From positions 1 to 52,573 of the forward strand of contig CAKUTL010000006.1 of the NCBI GenBank assembly GCA_934692295.1: DNA of 52,573 nucleotides. The letters are read 5' to 3'. The notes under the pieces are model-generated. The model saw only the letters and a program-made list of their open reading frames with translations, ran no database searches and was not told where the DNA came from. Within the stretch, counting starts at the first letter, position 1. Every line of letters starts with the position of its first letter. The DNA is from an uncultured Candidatus Melainabacteria bacterium (GTDB lineage: Bacteria > Cyanobacteriota > Vampirovibrionia > Gastranaerophilales > Gastranaerophilaceae). The position numbers and the translations under genes are program-made. Shown here one piece after another: positions 16,349-24,358 of the stretch.

Positions 16349-17356
16349 TTATACACTATTTGACAAGTGTGTGGCAACAATGCTTGCAACTTTAGGGGGT
16401 ATTTTGTCATAGAATTTACCTTCTAAAGCATTAAATACAAGGCGTTTTACTCCTATTCTTTCTCTAACAAGTAATGTATCTAAATCTTTACTTGTATATT
16501 TTGAACCTAAAAGTTGAAGTTTTCTAACAACTCTATTTGGGGTAAGATCTGTATTTTGAGGTAGATTTGTTTTAATTTCTTGTAAACATCTTAACGCATT
16601 ATGAGCCCCTACCCTTTCAGGTAAATCAGGTATTCTCATAAATTTGATAACTGTTTCTGCATCGTCAGAATCGAATTTATTTAAAATAGCTTGAACTTTA
16701 TCTTTGTTCATCTTTTTAAATAGCATTGCAACTGTTGCAAGTTTGAGTACTTTAGAGTCAACCTTAGGAAAATCGGTTGGAGATGCCGGCATTCCGGATT
16801 GTGGAGCTTGAGCAGGAACATTTGCTTCCCCTTGTTGTTGAGGGGCTTGTTGCTGTTGTTGCATTTCTTTTGCCATTTTATCCATATTGGATTGAGATTC
16901 TGCAAATTCCATCAAGCCTTCATCTATTGCACCTTTGTTTTTCAATTCTTCTAAGGCTTCATTGTAACTTTTTTTTACGTGGTGTTCTATTAGCTCTAAA
17001 ATTTTATCGTGAGGAAGATTTTGGGAAAAAGTTTGTTTTGCAATTTCAAAAATTGTGTAAGCAATTTTTTGCATAACTCCATCCCAATACTGTTGTGGAA
17101 TCCCGGAACGAATTAAATCTACTGATTTGTGGAAAGACCATTCTGCAATAATTTGAGTGATAGTAACGGCTTGCTCTTCATTAAAATTAAGGTTTGGATC
17201 TTCCGCTAATGCTTTCCCTGAAAGAAGTGAAAAATTCCCAAGGGTATTGATGACATATTGTTTTTGGTTGTCATCAAAATCTTGAGGTACAAGTTCTTGA
17301 GCTTGTGCCGCTAAGTTTTGTGCAAATGCTTCATAATCAAAGTTTTGAGTTGCCAT
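16349..17356 (-). CDS. Divergent protein in the fliG position
   Basis: By gene order (after fliF, before fliH) this should be FliG, the C-ring switch protein that binds the MS-ring and the stator. The 335-residue length also fits. The sequence does not look like ordinary FliG. Residues about 1-150 are an unfamiliar helical domain, about 160-205 a Gln/Pro-rich linker (Q-Q-Q-Q-A-P-Q-Q-Q-G), and about 205-335 a helical domain whose start (L-A-T-V-A-M-L-F-K-K-M-N-K-D-K-V-Q-A-I-L) has the spacing of FliG-middle/MgtE-N repeats. I do not see the charged torque helix typical of FliG-C. The start has an AAGGGAAG ribosome-binding site. It could be a strongly diverged FliG or a replacement C-ring adaptor. 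Confidence 0.55.
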   Translation of the reverse strand: MATQNFDYEAFAQNLAAQAQELVPQDFDDNQKQYVINTLGNFSLLSGKALAEDPNLNFNEEQAVTITQIIAEWSFHKSVDLIRSGIPQQYWDGVMQKIAYTIFEIAKQTFSQNLPHDKILELIEHHVKKSYNEALEELKNKGAIDEGLMEFAESQSNMDKMAKEMQQQQQAPQQQGEANVPAQAPQSGMPASPTDFPKVDSKVLKLATVAMLFKKMNKDKVQAILNKFDSDDAETVIKFMRIPDLPERVGAHNALRCLQEIKTNLPQNTDLTPNRVVRKLQLLGSKYTSKDLDTLLVRERIGVKRLVFNALEGKFYDKIPPKVASIVATHLSNSV

Positions 17357-17368
17357 TTTCTTCCCTTA

Positions 17369-19045
17369 CTATTCTTTTTTAGAACCTTCTTCAATCCAAC
17401 TCTTGATATTATCTGCTGCATCTTCTGTGATTTCATTAGAGATACTGTCAAGAGAATCAATCAACAAGTTTTCATCAAATTGAGGTAGTTGAACTTTTTG
17501 TTGTTGAGAGTTAATCAAATCTTGAGCAAGTTCTGACTGTCTTTGTGTCAATTGACTTGCACGAGAATTAATATCATTCAATTGTCTTTCTTGTTCTAGA
17601 GCCTTTTGTCTTAATGCTTCAACTTCAACTTCGTTTTCTTCTCTAATACGTTTAACTTTTGAAGAAATTGCTTTAAATATTATTACAAGACCAAGTCCAG
17701 ATAGTAACAATGCTAACCACCATGGGTTTCCTGACTCGTCAACTTTTGGTAAGTTTTGTTGTTTTTCCGGTGTTAAGTATGGATCATTTGAATTTGTAAA
17801 TGCAATAGAAACATTGTTTGCTGTAACTTTTGGACTTGCAGAACGTGCAATTAATTCTTTTAATTCTTCAATTGTTGTATCACTAGGAAGATTATTTCTA
17901 TCAAGAGTTACAGCAATTGAAATATCTTCAATAACTCCAGGTTTGATATATTCATTCGTTTGAGTTTTTGTTACTCCATATTGCGTTTCTGTTGCTTGAC
18001 GAGAGTAACTTCTGTTTTGGCTTGAATCTGAGCCTCCAGTAGGTAGTCCATTTGGAAGATATGTACTTACTGCATTAATTCCTCTGCTTTGGTCTTGAGT
18101 TTTGTCGCCTAATCCTTCAGAGAAAGATTGTTCAGATACGGATGCCTTTTTGTTTGGATCATATTCAATTGAAAATCTTTCAACCGGTGCTTGTCTTAAG
18201 AATGTACTAACTGTTGCAACATAGTTTCCTGGACCAACTAATCTATCTAATTGTTTAGAAATTTTTTGTTGCATGTACTTATCATTTTCTTCAAGTCGTT
18301 GCAACATTTCATCTTCTGCATTCATTACACTGTGATAAACATTTCCGTTAGTATCAGTAATTGCAATATTTTCTGCCGTTAAACCTGAAACACTGCCAAG
18401 TAAAAGGTTTGTAATTGCTTTTACTTTTAATTGGTCTAATTTTTCTCCAACAGGCATTACAATTTGAACTGTTGCAGTCTTCGGTTTTTGTTCTTCAAAC
18501 ATTGTTGAAGATTCCGGAATTGATATAAATACAGTTGCGTTTTGAATAGGTTTTATTTGTTTGATAAGTCTTGCAAGTTCTCCGTTCATAGCTCTTGCAA
18601 GTCTGATTCTTTTATCTTCTTTGGTTGATGTAAAATCACCTTTATCAAAAATTTCAAGACCAACATTTTGGTCAACTAAACCACTTTGTACAATTGTGAT
18701 AATAGCATTATCTCTGTCTGTAACTGTACATTTTTTTGTTAATGTTGAACAATTTGCTTTATTTAGGACAAGTTTAGATTTTGTACCATCAAGTTGTCTT
18801 TCTACTGTGATACCTTGTTTGGCAAGTAATGCTTGAATTTCTAACGCTTTTCCCACATTGTCTGTTGTTAATAAGTCAACGTTAGCTTTTAAAGGTTCTC
18901 CTCCTAAGTCGGTTTTGTTATTTTCTCCGCCACCATTACCAGCAGCAACCGCTATCGCAATAATAATTATGGCAAGTACAAGAACAACCCCTCCGATTAT
19001 TCCATACAATAATGGTTTGTTTTCTAATATTTTACTAAAATCCAT
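17369..19045 (-). CDS. fliF: Flagellar MS-ring protein FliF
   Basis: FliF builds the membrane MS-ring on which the flagellar rotor and export gate assemble. The 558-residue protein has two membrane helices (about residues 13-33 and 445-463). Between them are the YscJ-like ring-building domain (L-L-T-T-D-N-V-G-K-A-L-E-I-Q-A-L-L, about 58-75; V-F-I-S-I-P near 170) and a Ser/Gln-rich loop around 320-345. The C-terminal tail (about 465-558) is coiled coil and ends with the acidic/Trp segment that normally binds FliG (I-K-S-W-I-E-E-G). It lies 12 bases upstream of the fliG-position gene. Confidence 0.95.
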   Translation of the reverse strand: MDFSKILENKPLLYGIIGGVVLVLAIIIIAIAVAAGNGGGENNKTDLGGEPLKANVDLLTTDNVGKALEIQALLAKQGITVERQLDGTKSKLVLNKANCSTLTKKCTVTDRDNAIITIVQSGLVDQNVGLEIFDKGDFTSTKEDKRIRLARAMNGELARLIKQIKPIQNATVFISIPESSTMFEEQKPKTATVQIVMPVGEKLDQLKVKAITNLLLGSVSGLTAENIAITDTNGNVYHSVMNAEDEMLQRLEENDKYMQQKISKQLDRLVGPGNYVATVSTFLRQAPVERFSIEYDPNKKASVSEQSFSEGLGDKTQDQSRGINAVSTYLPNGLPTGGSDSSQNRSYSRQATETQYGVTKTQTNEYIKPGVIEDISIAVTLDRNNLPSDTTIEELKELIARSASPKVTANNVSIAFTNSNDPYLTPEKQQNLPKVDESGNPWWLALLLSGLGLVIIFKAISSKVKRIREENEVEVEALRQKALEQERQLNDINSRASQLTQRQSELAQDLINSQQQKVQLPQFDENLLIDSLDSISNEITEDAADNIKSWIEEGSKKE

Positions 19046-19101
19046 ATTTGTCCCGTTCGTCTGTTATTATAATAATTTCTGAATATAAGGTAATAATTAA
19101 T

Positions 19102-19437
19102 CTATACAGAAATTTGCATAATTCTATCGTAAGCGTTAACAACTTTACCTGTAATTTGAGTTGCAACGTTGATGCTGATTTCAGATTTTGCCATTGCTGT
19201 CATAACGTCGTGAATATCTACGTTTTTGTTTCCGGACATTACATCCTTCATCATATTATCAGGTGCGTTAACTTCAGCATTAAGATTTTCAACTAATCCG
19301 CTCATAACTTGTTTAAAGTCTTGAGTTTCAGGTTTTTCAACTCTATCCAATCTCATTCCTTGCATTCCAAAGCTAGAATCAAATTTTGAATGTTGGATTC
19401 TAGATGCTAAATCATATTTAGGAATATTGCTGTTCAT
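19102..19437 (-). CDS. fliE: Flagellar hook-basal body protein FliE
   Basis: FliE links the MS-ring to the rod. The 111-residue protein carries the family pattern in its C-terminal two thirds: F-K-Q-V-M-S-G-L-V-E-N-L-N, then D-I-H-D-V-M-T-A-M-A-K-S-E-I-S, and the closing V-N-A-Y-D-R-I-M. It is the first gene of the operon, preceded by AGAGAGG and a sigma-70-like promoter at 19487-19458. The rod genes flgB and flgC that often accompany fliE are not in the window. Confidence 0.9.
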   Translation of the reverse strand: MNSNIPKYDLASRIQHSKFDSSFGMQGMRLDRVEKPETQDFKQVMSGLVENLNAEVNAPDNMMKDVMSGNKNVDIHDVMTAMAKSEISINVATQITGKVVNAYDRIMQISV

Positions 19438-19457
19438 AATTACTACCTCTCTATTTT

Positions 19458-19487
19458 ATATTACCTTATGTTGCCTATTTATTTCAA
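19458..19487 (-). promoter_or_regulatory. Promoter of the flagellar fliE operon
   Basis: Minus-strand TTGAAA (19487-19482), 18 bases, TAATAT (19463-19458). The same segment contains TAAAAGTT followed 11 bases later by GCAACATAA, a poor match to a sigma-28 site, so I favour the housekeeping-type reading. Confidence 0.45.
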
Positions 19488-19598
19488 CTTTTAATCAAAA
19501 AATCAATCAAAAGGAGTACAAGGCTTTATTTTCGGGACTTTCTACTCTTCATATTTAATAATATTTTCAAAAAAATCAAGGAGATATAATTTTCGTCG

Positions 19599-19607
19599 TG
19601 ATATAAT
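19599..19607 (+). promoter_or_regulatory. Extended -10 promoter for the acyltransferase gene
   Basis: TG-A-TATAAT at 19599-19607 would start transcription near 19614, 18 bases before the ATG at 19632, which has a GTGAGGG ribosome-binding site. No good -35 is visible at 16-18 bases, consistent with an extended -10 element. Confidence 0.5.
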
Positions 19608-19631
19608 ATTTTTGAAAAAAGTGAGGGATAT

Positions 19632-20738
19632 ATGGATAAAACTTTTTCTGGTGAAATTACTTTGTTGAAAGCATTAGCGATAATGCTTGTTGTTTCCGGA
19701 CATTTAGAATTTTCAATTTTTGGAATGTTTCCGCCATATTCATTTCAGTTGTCTTTGTTTTTCTTTATTTCGGGGATGCTATTTAAAGATAAGTATTTGG
19801 ATGATGTTTCAACTTATTTTACAAGAAGAATAAAGTCGTTACTTTTTCCATATTTTGGCTATGAAATAGTATATATATTAATTACTCTTGCTCTTGTTCC
19901 AGTTGTAGGAGAATTTTTAGGAAATCCTTTATCATTAAAGTCTTTTTTCATAACCCCATTTTTGAATGGACATCAACTTCTTTTATGTTGTCCATTGTGG
20001 TTTGTACCTCAATTATTTATGACATTGATTGTATTTTTATTTTTCATGAGAATGTTACGAAATATCGATAACAAATTTGTTGAGCTTGGATTTTTTACTA
20101 TTCTTGGGGTGGCTGCAATTCCTTTCTGGAAGTTAATTCCTCACCATACTCCAATAGCTCTTGTTGTTATGCGAACAATGTTTTCTCTATTTTTTGTATA
20201 TATCGGGCATTATTACGTTAAATATATAAAAGATAAACATAATATTTTTACTCCAAAATGGTTGGGTATTGTAATATTGTTACAATCTATTTTGTGGTTA
20301 TTTAATAGAGATTTTGATCCAGTACATGGAATTGGTTTGAGCTTTGTTTTAGTTTGGGGAAGATTTGACCAACAGATTATTGTTCCTGTTTTGACTTCGT
20401 TAACCGGAATTTGGGTTTCATTATTTGCGGTTAAAATTCTGTATCCGTATTTGAAGGATGTCAAACTTTTACAAAGTATGGGTAAAGTTACTTATCACAT
20501 AATGGCAAATCATTTGCTTGTTATGTATTTAATTACTCTGGTTCTTTTCAACGTAACAGGAACCCCATTGAGTGCTAAAGGGGATAAAATATATTCGATA
20601 TTTAATCCGGTGCAAACAACTTATTTATACTTTGTTGTTGTAATGTTAATTACTACTTACTTGGGAGTATTCCAACAATTCGTTTGGAGAAAATTATCTA
20701 TGGCAATTTCAACCAAACTACAGCGTAAGGATACATAA
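19632..20738 (+). CDS. Membrane acyltransferase, acyltransferase-3 family
   Basis: The 368-residue protein has about ten membrane helices and opens with the acyltransferase-3 signature: a short charged start, then L-L-K-A-L-A-I-M-L-V-V-S-G-H with the likely catalytic histidine at residue 24. A Phe-rich second helix (F-F-F-I-S-G-M-L-F-K) follows, and a C-P-L-W-F-V-P segment sits near 120. Family members O-acetylate or otherwise acylate cell-surface sugars at the membrane. No glycan gene cluster is adjacent, so the acceptor is unknown. Its 3' end overlaps the convergent trehalose-synthase-like gene by 41 bases. Confidence 0.85.
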   Translation: MDKTFSGEITLLKALAIMLVVSGHLEFSIFGMFPPYSFQLSLFFFISGMLFKDKYLDDVSTYFTRRIKSLLFPYFGYEIVYILITLALVPVVGEFLGNPLSLKSFFITPFLNGHQLLLCCPLWFVPQLFMTLIVFLFFMRMLRNIDNKFVELGFFTILGVAAIPFWKLIPHHTPIALVVMRTMFSLFFVYIGHYYVKYIKDKHNIFTPKWLGIVILLQSILWLFNRDFDPVHGIGLSFVLVWGRFDQQIIVPVLTSLTGIWVSLFAVKILYPYLKDVKLLQSMGKVTYHIMANHLLVMYLITLVLFNVTGTPLSAKGDKIYSIFNPVQTTYLYFVVVMLITTYLGVFQQFVWRKLSMAISTKLQRKDT

Positions 20739-22764
20739 GAAGTCTTGTCTTTTTATCTTTTAACGAAATTTTAAGTTTATATTGCTCATCTGTTAGTATA
20801 TTTGTAAGTGAAATAGAATGGTCATTTGCTTTCATTGCCTTAACTAACATATCTGTTGGCAAATCGACTTCTGCTGTTAACCTTTTATCGGACAAATTAT
20901 TTACTATCAAATATTTCTCACCTTTATAACTTCTTACATATGCAAAGATATGTGGGTAATTTGTCTTTAGAATTGATAAATTCCCTCTTGACAACGCAGG
21001 AATAGATTTTCTTAAGGCAATCATTTTTTGCACTTTGTGGAATATTTTTCCACTATAAGTTTTGTTTGAATTCATCGCATCATAGAATGATTGTTGAGTT
21101 AAAGAACCTCTATTTATATCTCTACTATCGAAAAATGATAAGAGTTTTATTTTACTTTTTGCTTGTTTTTTCTTTCGCAAATCTGCTGATTTTTTAGCGT
21201 TTGCAAAATTATTTTTTGCTCCAATTTCATCTCCATAATAAATAATTGGAATCCCCGGCATTGAAAGTAAAACTGAAAAAGCCATTTCTATATGGTCGTG
21301 GTCTTCATCTAAAAAGTTTGCCATTCTTCCTGATACTCCGAACCCTTTTCTAAAAGAAGCTCCTTTAGGTTCAAGTGCTTTGTAAATAAGTTCTCTCATC
21401 TCTGGAGTAACCATTTCGAGTGTTAATTCATCATGAACTCTTAAAAATGTAGCCCAACTGGCAGATTCAGGAATACTTGGAGTCTGTTTCAGAGCATCTT
21501 TAAAATATTTGCTGTCTTCTGTTATAAAACTAGCCCATAATGCCGGCATGTATGGGAAGTTATACGCAATCTGTACTTCATCTGTTCTTTTGAAATCTCT
21601 GGTTTGTCCATCGACAATTGTTTCTGATTTTTTTTCTGTACCAAAGTATGGAATTACGTCTTTGGGTAATTGACAGGCTTCGGCTTGCAAAACTGTTCGA
21701 GGTGCAACGGCTTGGAGATACAAGCTCAAAATTTTTATAATATCATGCGTTGCAGGTAGGTTTTCAGCATTCGTTCCAGGTTCTTTATCCAAATATGGAA
21801 TTGCATCTAGCCTAAAAATATCAACCCCCAAATTTGCCCAGTAATTTAAAGTTCCCAAATTGTAATATAAAACATCTGGATTTTTCCAATTTATATCTAA
21901 TTGGAAAGGATAAAACGTATGATACAAGTAATAATCTTTTCCGTTAATTGTTACTTTTCGGTAATTATTTTCAGTAATTTCAGGAAAAATTAAACGTCTT
22001 TTGCTTATACTTCCGTCATTTTCTTTGTATTCAACAACGGTTCCAAGCTTTGGATCAACATACTTGGTATATTCTGGCATGTCCTCTCTTGTAATAAAAT
22101 AATCAAGTTTTGAAGTATCCCCTTGTAACGCTTTTTGAAACCATTCATGTTGATCAGAAAAGTGATTAAGGACTAAATCAGCTTTAATATTAAACCCTTG
22201 AGCCTTTGCTTGTTTGATAAACTCTTCAAATTGAGGCTTTCCACCTAAATCTTGTCTGACATTTTGAGGATTTTTAACATCAAACCCCGCATCCTCCATT
22301 GGAGAATCTGCAAAAGGCAACATATATAATGTTGTCACCCCTAGCGTTTTAAGATAAGGAAGCATTTTAGTTATATCTTTAAATTGATTTGGTTTCTCTG
22401 GAGTAATTGTCCCGAATTGGTCAACATAAAACATATAAATTACTTCGTCTTTGTACCAATCACTAGGTCTAGTCAAATCTTCTTGCTTGAGATTTTGAGG
22501 TCTTTGGGCCTTTGCAGTTTTTGCAATTTCAACTAACTTATTATATATTTCATCGGTTTTATCTTCTCCATAAACCTTTGAAATATTAGTTCTTAATTCT
22601 TTTTCTATTCTCGGAGAAATTACTAATTGCTCTTCTTGTTGAGATTGTTCAGTTACATTCTCAGTCGATTGCTGAGTTTCTACAACATTTGCTAATGTTG
22701 AATTTTGAATTCCACAACCAAGCAATGATGTCATCAGTAAAATTGCTAAAACTTTTTTATTCAT
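20698..22764 (-). CDS. GH13 trehalose-synthase-like lipoprotein
   Basis: This 688-residue protein starts with a lipoprotein signal (hydrophobic residues 5-15, L-L-G-C with the lipid-anchored Cys at 17). The GH13 regions are in order: I, D-L-V-L-N-H (about 205); II, F-R-L-D-A-I-P with the nucleophile Asp (about 328); III, L-Q-A-E-A-C-Q-L-P with the acid/base Glu (about 370); IV, R-V-H-D-E-L-T-L-E-M (about 450). Regions III and IV and the following G-I-P-I-I-Y-Y-G-D-E-I-G match trehalose synthase (GH13_16) best, an isomerase of maltose and trehalose normally found in the cytoplasm. A lipid-anchored extracytoplasmic form is unusual. An amylase or transglycosidase activity remains possible. AGGGA is the ribosome-binding site. 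Confidence 0.8.
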   Translation of the reverse strand: MNKKVLAILLMTSLLGCGIQNSTLANVVETQQSTENVTEQSQQEEQLVISPRIEKELRTNISKVYGEDKTDEIYNKLVEIAKTAKAQRPQNLKQEDLTRPSDWYKDEVIYMFYVDQFGTITPEKPNQFKDITKMLPYLKTLGVTTLYMLPFADSPMEDAGFDVKNPQNVRQDLGGKPQFEEFIKQAKAQGFNIKADLVLNHFSDQHEWFQKALQGDTSKLDYFITREDMPEYTKYVDPKLGTVVEYKENDGSISKRRLIFPEITENNYRKVTINGKDYYLYHTFYPFQLDINWKNPDVLYYNLGTLNYWANLGVDIFRLDAIPYLDKEPGTNAENLPATHDIIKILSLYLQAVAPRTVLQAEACQLPKDVIPYFGTEKKSETIVDGQTRDFKRTDEVQIAYNFPYMPALWASFITEDSKYFKDALKQTPSIPESASWATFLRVHDELTLEMVTPEMRELIYKALEPKGASFRKGFGVSGRMANFLDEDHDHIEMAFSVLLSMPGIPIIYYGDEIGAKNNFANAKKSADLRKKKQAKSKIKLLSFFDSRDINRGSLTQQSFYDAMNSNKTYSGKIFHKVQKMIALRKSIPALSRGNLSILKTNYPHIFAYVRSYKGEKYLIVNNLSDKRLTAEVDLPTDMLVKAMKANDHSISLTNILTDEQYKLKISLKDKKTRLLMYPYAVVWLKLP

Positions 22765-22791
22765 TCCCTAACCTCAAATTCCTAAAATAAA

Positions 22792-23241
22792 TTATCTTTG
22801 GTTTTCTAATTCTTTTCTTATATCTTCTACTGAAACTCTAACAATAGGAGAGTCTTCATCTTTTTTTAGAACACAATTTTTTATTCCGGATTGAACAATA
22901 AAACGTTTGCAAAGTATGCAGATAAAATTATGTCCCCAAATATAAATAGTTGCATCTTGGCATCTGTCTTGCCCAGCTTGAATTATTGCATTTTGTTCTG
23001 CATGAATTGAGCGACAGGTTTCATATTTTGTGCCGGAAGGAATATTATTTTTTATTCTGTAACATTCTCCTCTTTCGGCACAGGATTCCACTTTTGATGG
23101 TGTTCCATTATAACCGGTTGCTTTTATCTTTTTATCAGTTCCGACAATAACAGCTCCGACTTGAGCTCTTAAGCAGTTTGAACGACTTGCACATGTTTTT
23201 GCTAAGTCTAAAAAATATTCATCCCACGGTTTTATTTCCAT
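22792..23241 (-). CDS. dCMP deaminase
   Basis: This 149-residue zinc-dependent deaminase (ComEB/dCMP deaminase type) converts dCMP to dUMP for thymidylate synthesis. The catalytic H-A-E is at residues 80-82 and the other zinc cysteines are at 108 and 111. The substrate-site motif G-Y-N-G-T-P-S (43-49) and the Cys-rich insert C-A-E-R-G-E-C (54-60) are typical. The usual P-C-x-x-C appears here as F-I-C-I-L-C, so the proline is missing but both cysteines are kept. It lies 27 bases upstream of the GH13 lipoprotein gene on the same strand. Confidence 0.88.
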   Translation of the reverse strand: MEIKPWDEYFLDLAKTCASRSNCLRAQVGAVIVGTDKKIKATGYNGTPSKVESCAERGECYRIKNNIPSGTKYETCRSIHAEQNAIIQAGQDRCQDATIYIWGHNFICILCKRFIVQSGIKNCVLKKDEDSPIVRVSVEDIRKELENQR

Positions 23242-23268
23242 AGTTTTAGGTCCTTAATTCATATTAGT

Positions 23269-24201
23269 TTAGTATCTGTTATTTTGAATTGTTGTGTGAA
23301 TCATTGATAAATTATATTTATCCGCAAGTTTAATAATTTTATTTGAATTTCTTCCGTTTCCGGCTTCAATAATTAGTCCAATTCGTCCTTGGATTGCGGC
23401 ATTAATTGTTTCTTCATTTTCAATTACACCATCTACAGCTAGAACGGCATCTTTTGAAGATTCACAAGCATAATCCATTGCCATTTCAGAAGTTATAATT
23501 CCGTTTGATTTTCCTTGTATGATTGCTTTTGTTGCCAAATCTTTGGCAATAACGGCTGATTTGCTTTTTAAATATTTAGATACTTTCCAAGCAAAAACGG
23601 CATCTTCTGCTTGTTCTTGTGATGGTTTTGTTTTAGTAACAACTTTGAATGTTTCTTTTGATAATTTGCTCAAATTTTGTTCTTCTACCAAAGCTCCAAA
23701 TGGAGTAACTTTAATATCTTTGGCACAAAATCCCAATAGCTCTTGTAGTGGGGTATTGATTTGCACTACATTAATATTTGTATTCAAAAGATAAGTGAGT
23801 GCTTCTTTGGCAAATTTTGGAGCTAAGATATTTCTTATTTTCATTGCACAAAGTTGTTTTGCTATCTCTAAAGAAATTCCTTTGCTAAATCCTGCTGTTC
23901 CTTCAAAAATTGCAACAGGATCACAATCAAGAGCTTTTTCCAAAGCTGTTTCTGAAGAATTTCCAAGTGCTACTGCACAAATTGATGATTCTTTTGAGAA
24001 TACTGCTGCGTGGACATCAAAAAATTCTCCAAGAACCTTAGCAGCTTCTGATAAGTTCAAATAATCAATGTATTCAAGGTCTTTATTTTCGCTTAAAATT
24101 TCATAGTCAATTTGTTCTTCTATAGGTGCGATTGCCCCTGTTTGGTATGTATTTTCTCCTGATGGTAAATCTTTAAAATCTTTTATTTCTATCGTTTCCA
24201 T
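23269..24201 (-). CDS. Degenerate PurH (AICAR transformylase) homologue
   Basis: I place the start at 24201, behind AGGGA, giving 310 residues; a longer frame to 24252 has no ribosome-binding site. The protein follows the AICAR transformylase half of PurH throughout: L-P-S-G-E-N-T-Y-Q (PurH R-Y-G-E-N-P-H-Q), Y-I-D-Y-L-N-L-S-E-A, D-P-V-A-I-F, N-I-L-A-P-K-F, F-A-W-K-V-S-K-Y-L-K-S. The IMP cyclohydrolase domain is absent. Catalytic positions are changed: the K-H-T-N-P-C-G segment reads K-E-S-S-I-C-A, and K-S-N-A-I-V reads K-S-K-S-A-V, so the key His and Asn are lost. It is probably not a transformylase; a regulatory or new binding role is possible. It is encoded 27 bases upstream of the dCMP deaminase. 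Confidence 0.7.
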   Translation of the reverse strand: METIEIKDFKDLPSGENTYQTGAIAPIEEQIDYEILSENKDLEYIDYLNLSEAAKVLGEFFDVHAAVFSKESSICAVALGNSSETALEKALDCDPVAIFEGTAGFSKGISLEIAKQLCAMKIRNILAPKFAKEALTYLLNTNINVVQINTPLQELLGFCAKDIKVTPFGALVEEQNLSKLSKETFKVVTKTKPSQEQAEDAVFAWKVSKYLKSKSAVIAKDLATKAIIQGKSNGIITSEMAMDYACESSKDAVLAVDGVIENEETINAAIQGRIGLIIEAGNGRNSNKIIKLADKYNLSMIHTTIQNNRY

Positions 24202-24296
24202 AATATCCCTCACTATAGTCCCGATGGTAGCACAAAGCCATAGGAGTATCAAGTTAATATATCTTAAACAATGAGTGTGAGTTTGGTATTTTAATC

Positions 24297-24325
24297 TTGA
24301 TAATTTGACATGTCTTTAATATAAT
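24297..24325 (+). promoter_or_regulatory. Strong promoter for the 24359 gene
   Basis: TTGATA (24297-24302), a 17-base spacer and TATAAT (24320-24325). The start near 24332 leaves a leader of about 27 nt that carries AGAGGGAAA. A perfect TTGACA at 24305 is only 9 bases from the -10 and is not used in this reading. Confidence 0.75.
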
Positions 24326-24358
24326 CATGGTGTTTTAAAGTAACTAAAAGAGGGAAAA

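Noticed and set aside
19458..19500. Possible sigma-28 flagellar promoter before fliE.
   Set aside because: The TAAAAGTT...GCAACATAA match is poor at the second element, and the overlapping TTGAAA-18-TAATAT is a better reading; fliE operons are usually not sigma-28 class.
20698..20738. Possible frameshift or mis-annotation where the acyltransferase and GH13 genes overlap.
   Set aside because: Both reading frames end naturally with family-consistent lengths; a 41-base convergent overlap is acceptable.
24305..24325. Perfect TTGACA followed by TATAAT before the 24359 gene.
   Set aside because: Only 9 bases separate them. The TTGATA at 24297-24302 with a 17-base spacer is the better -35.
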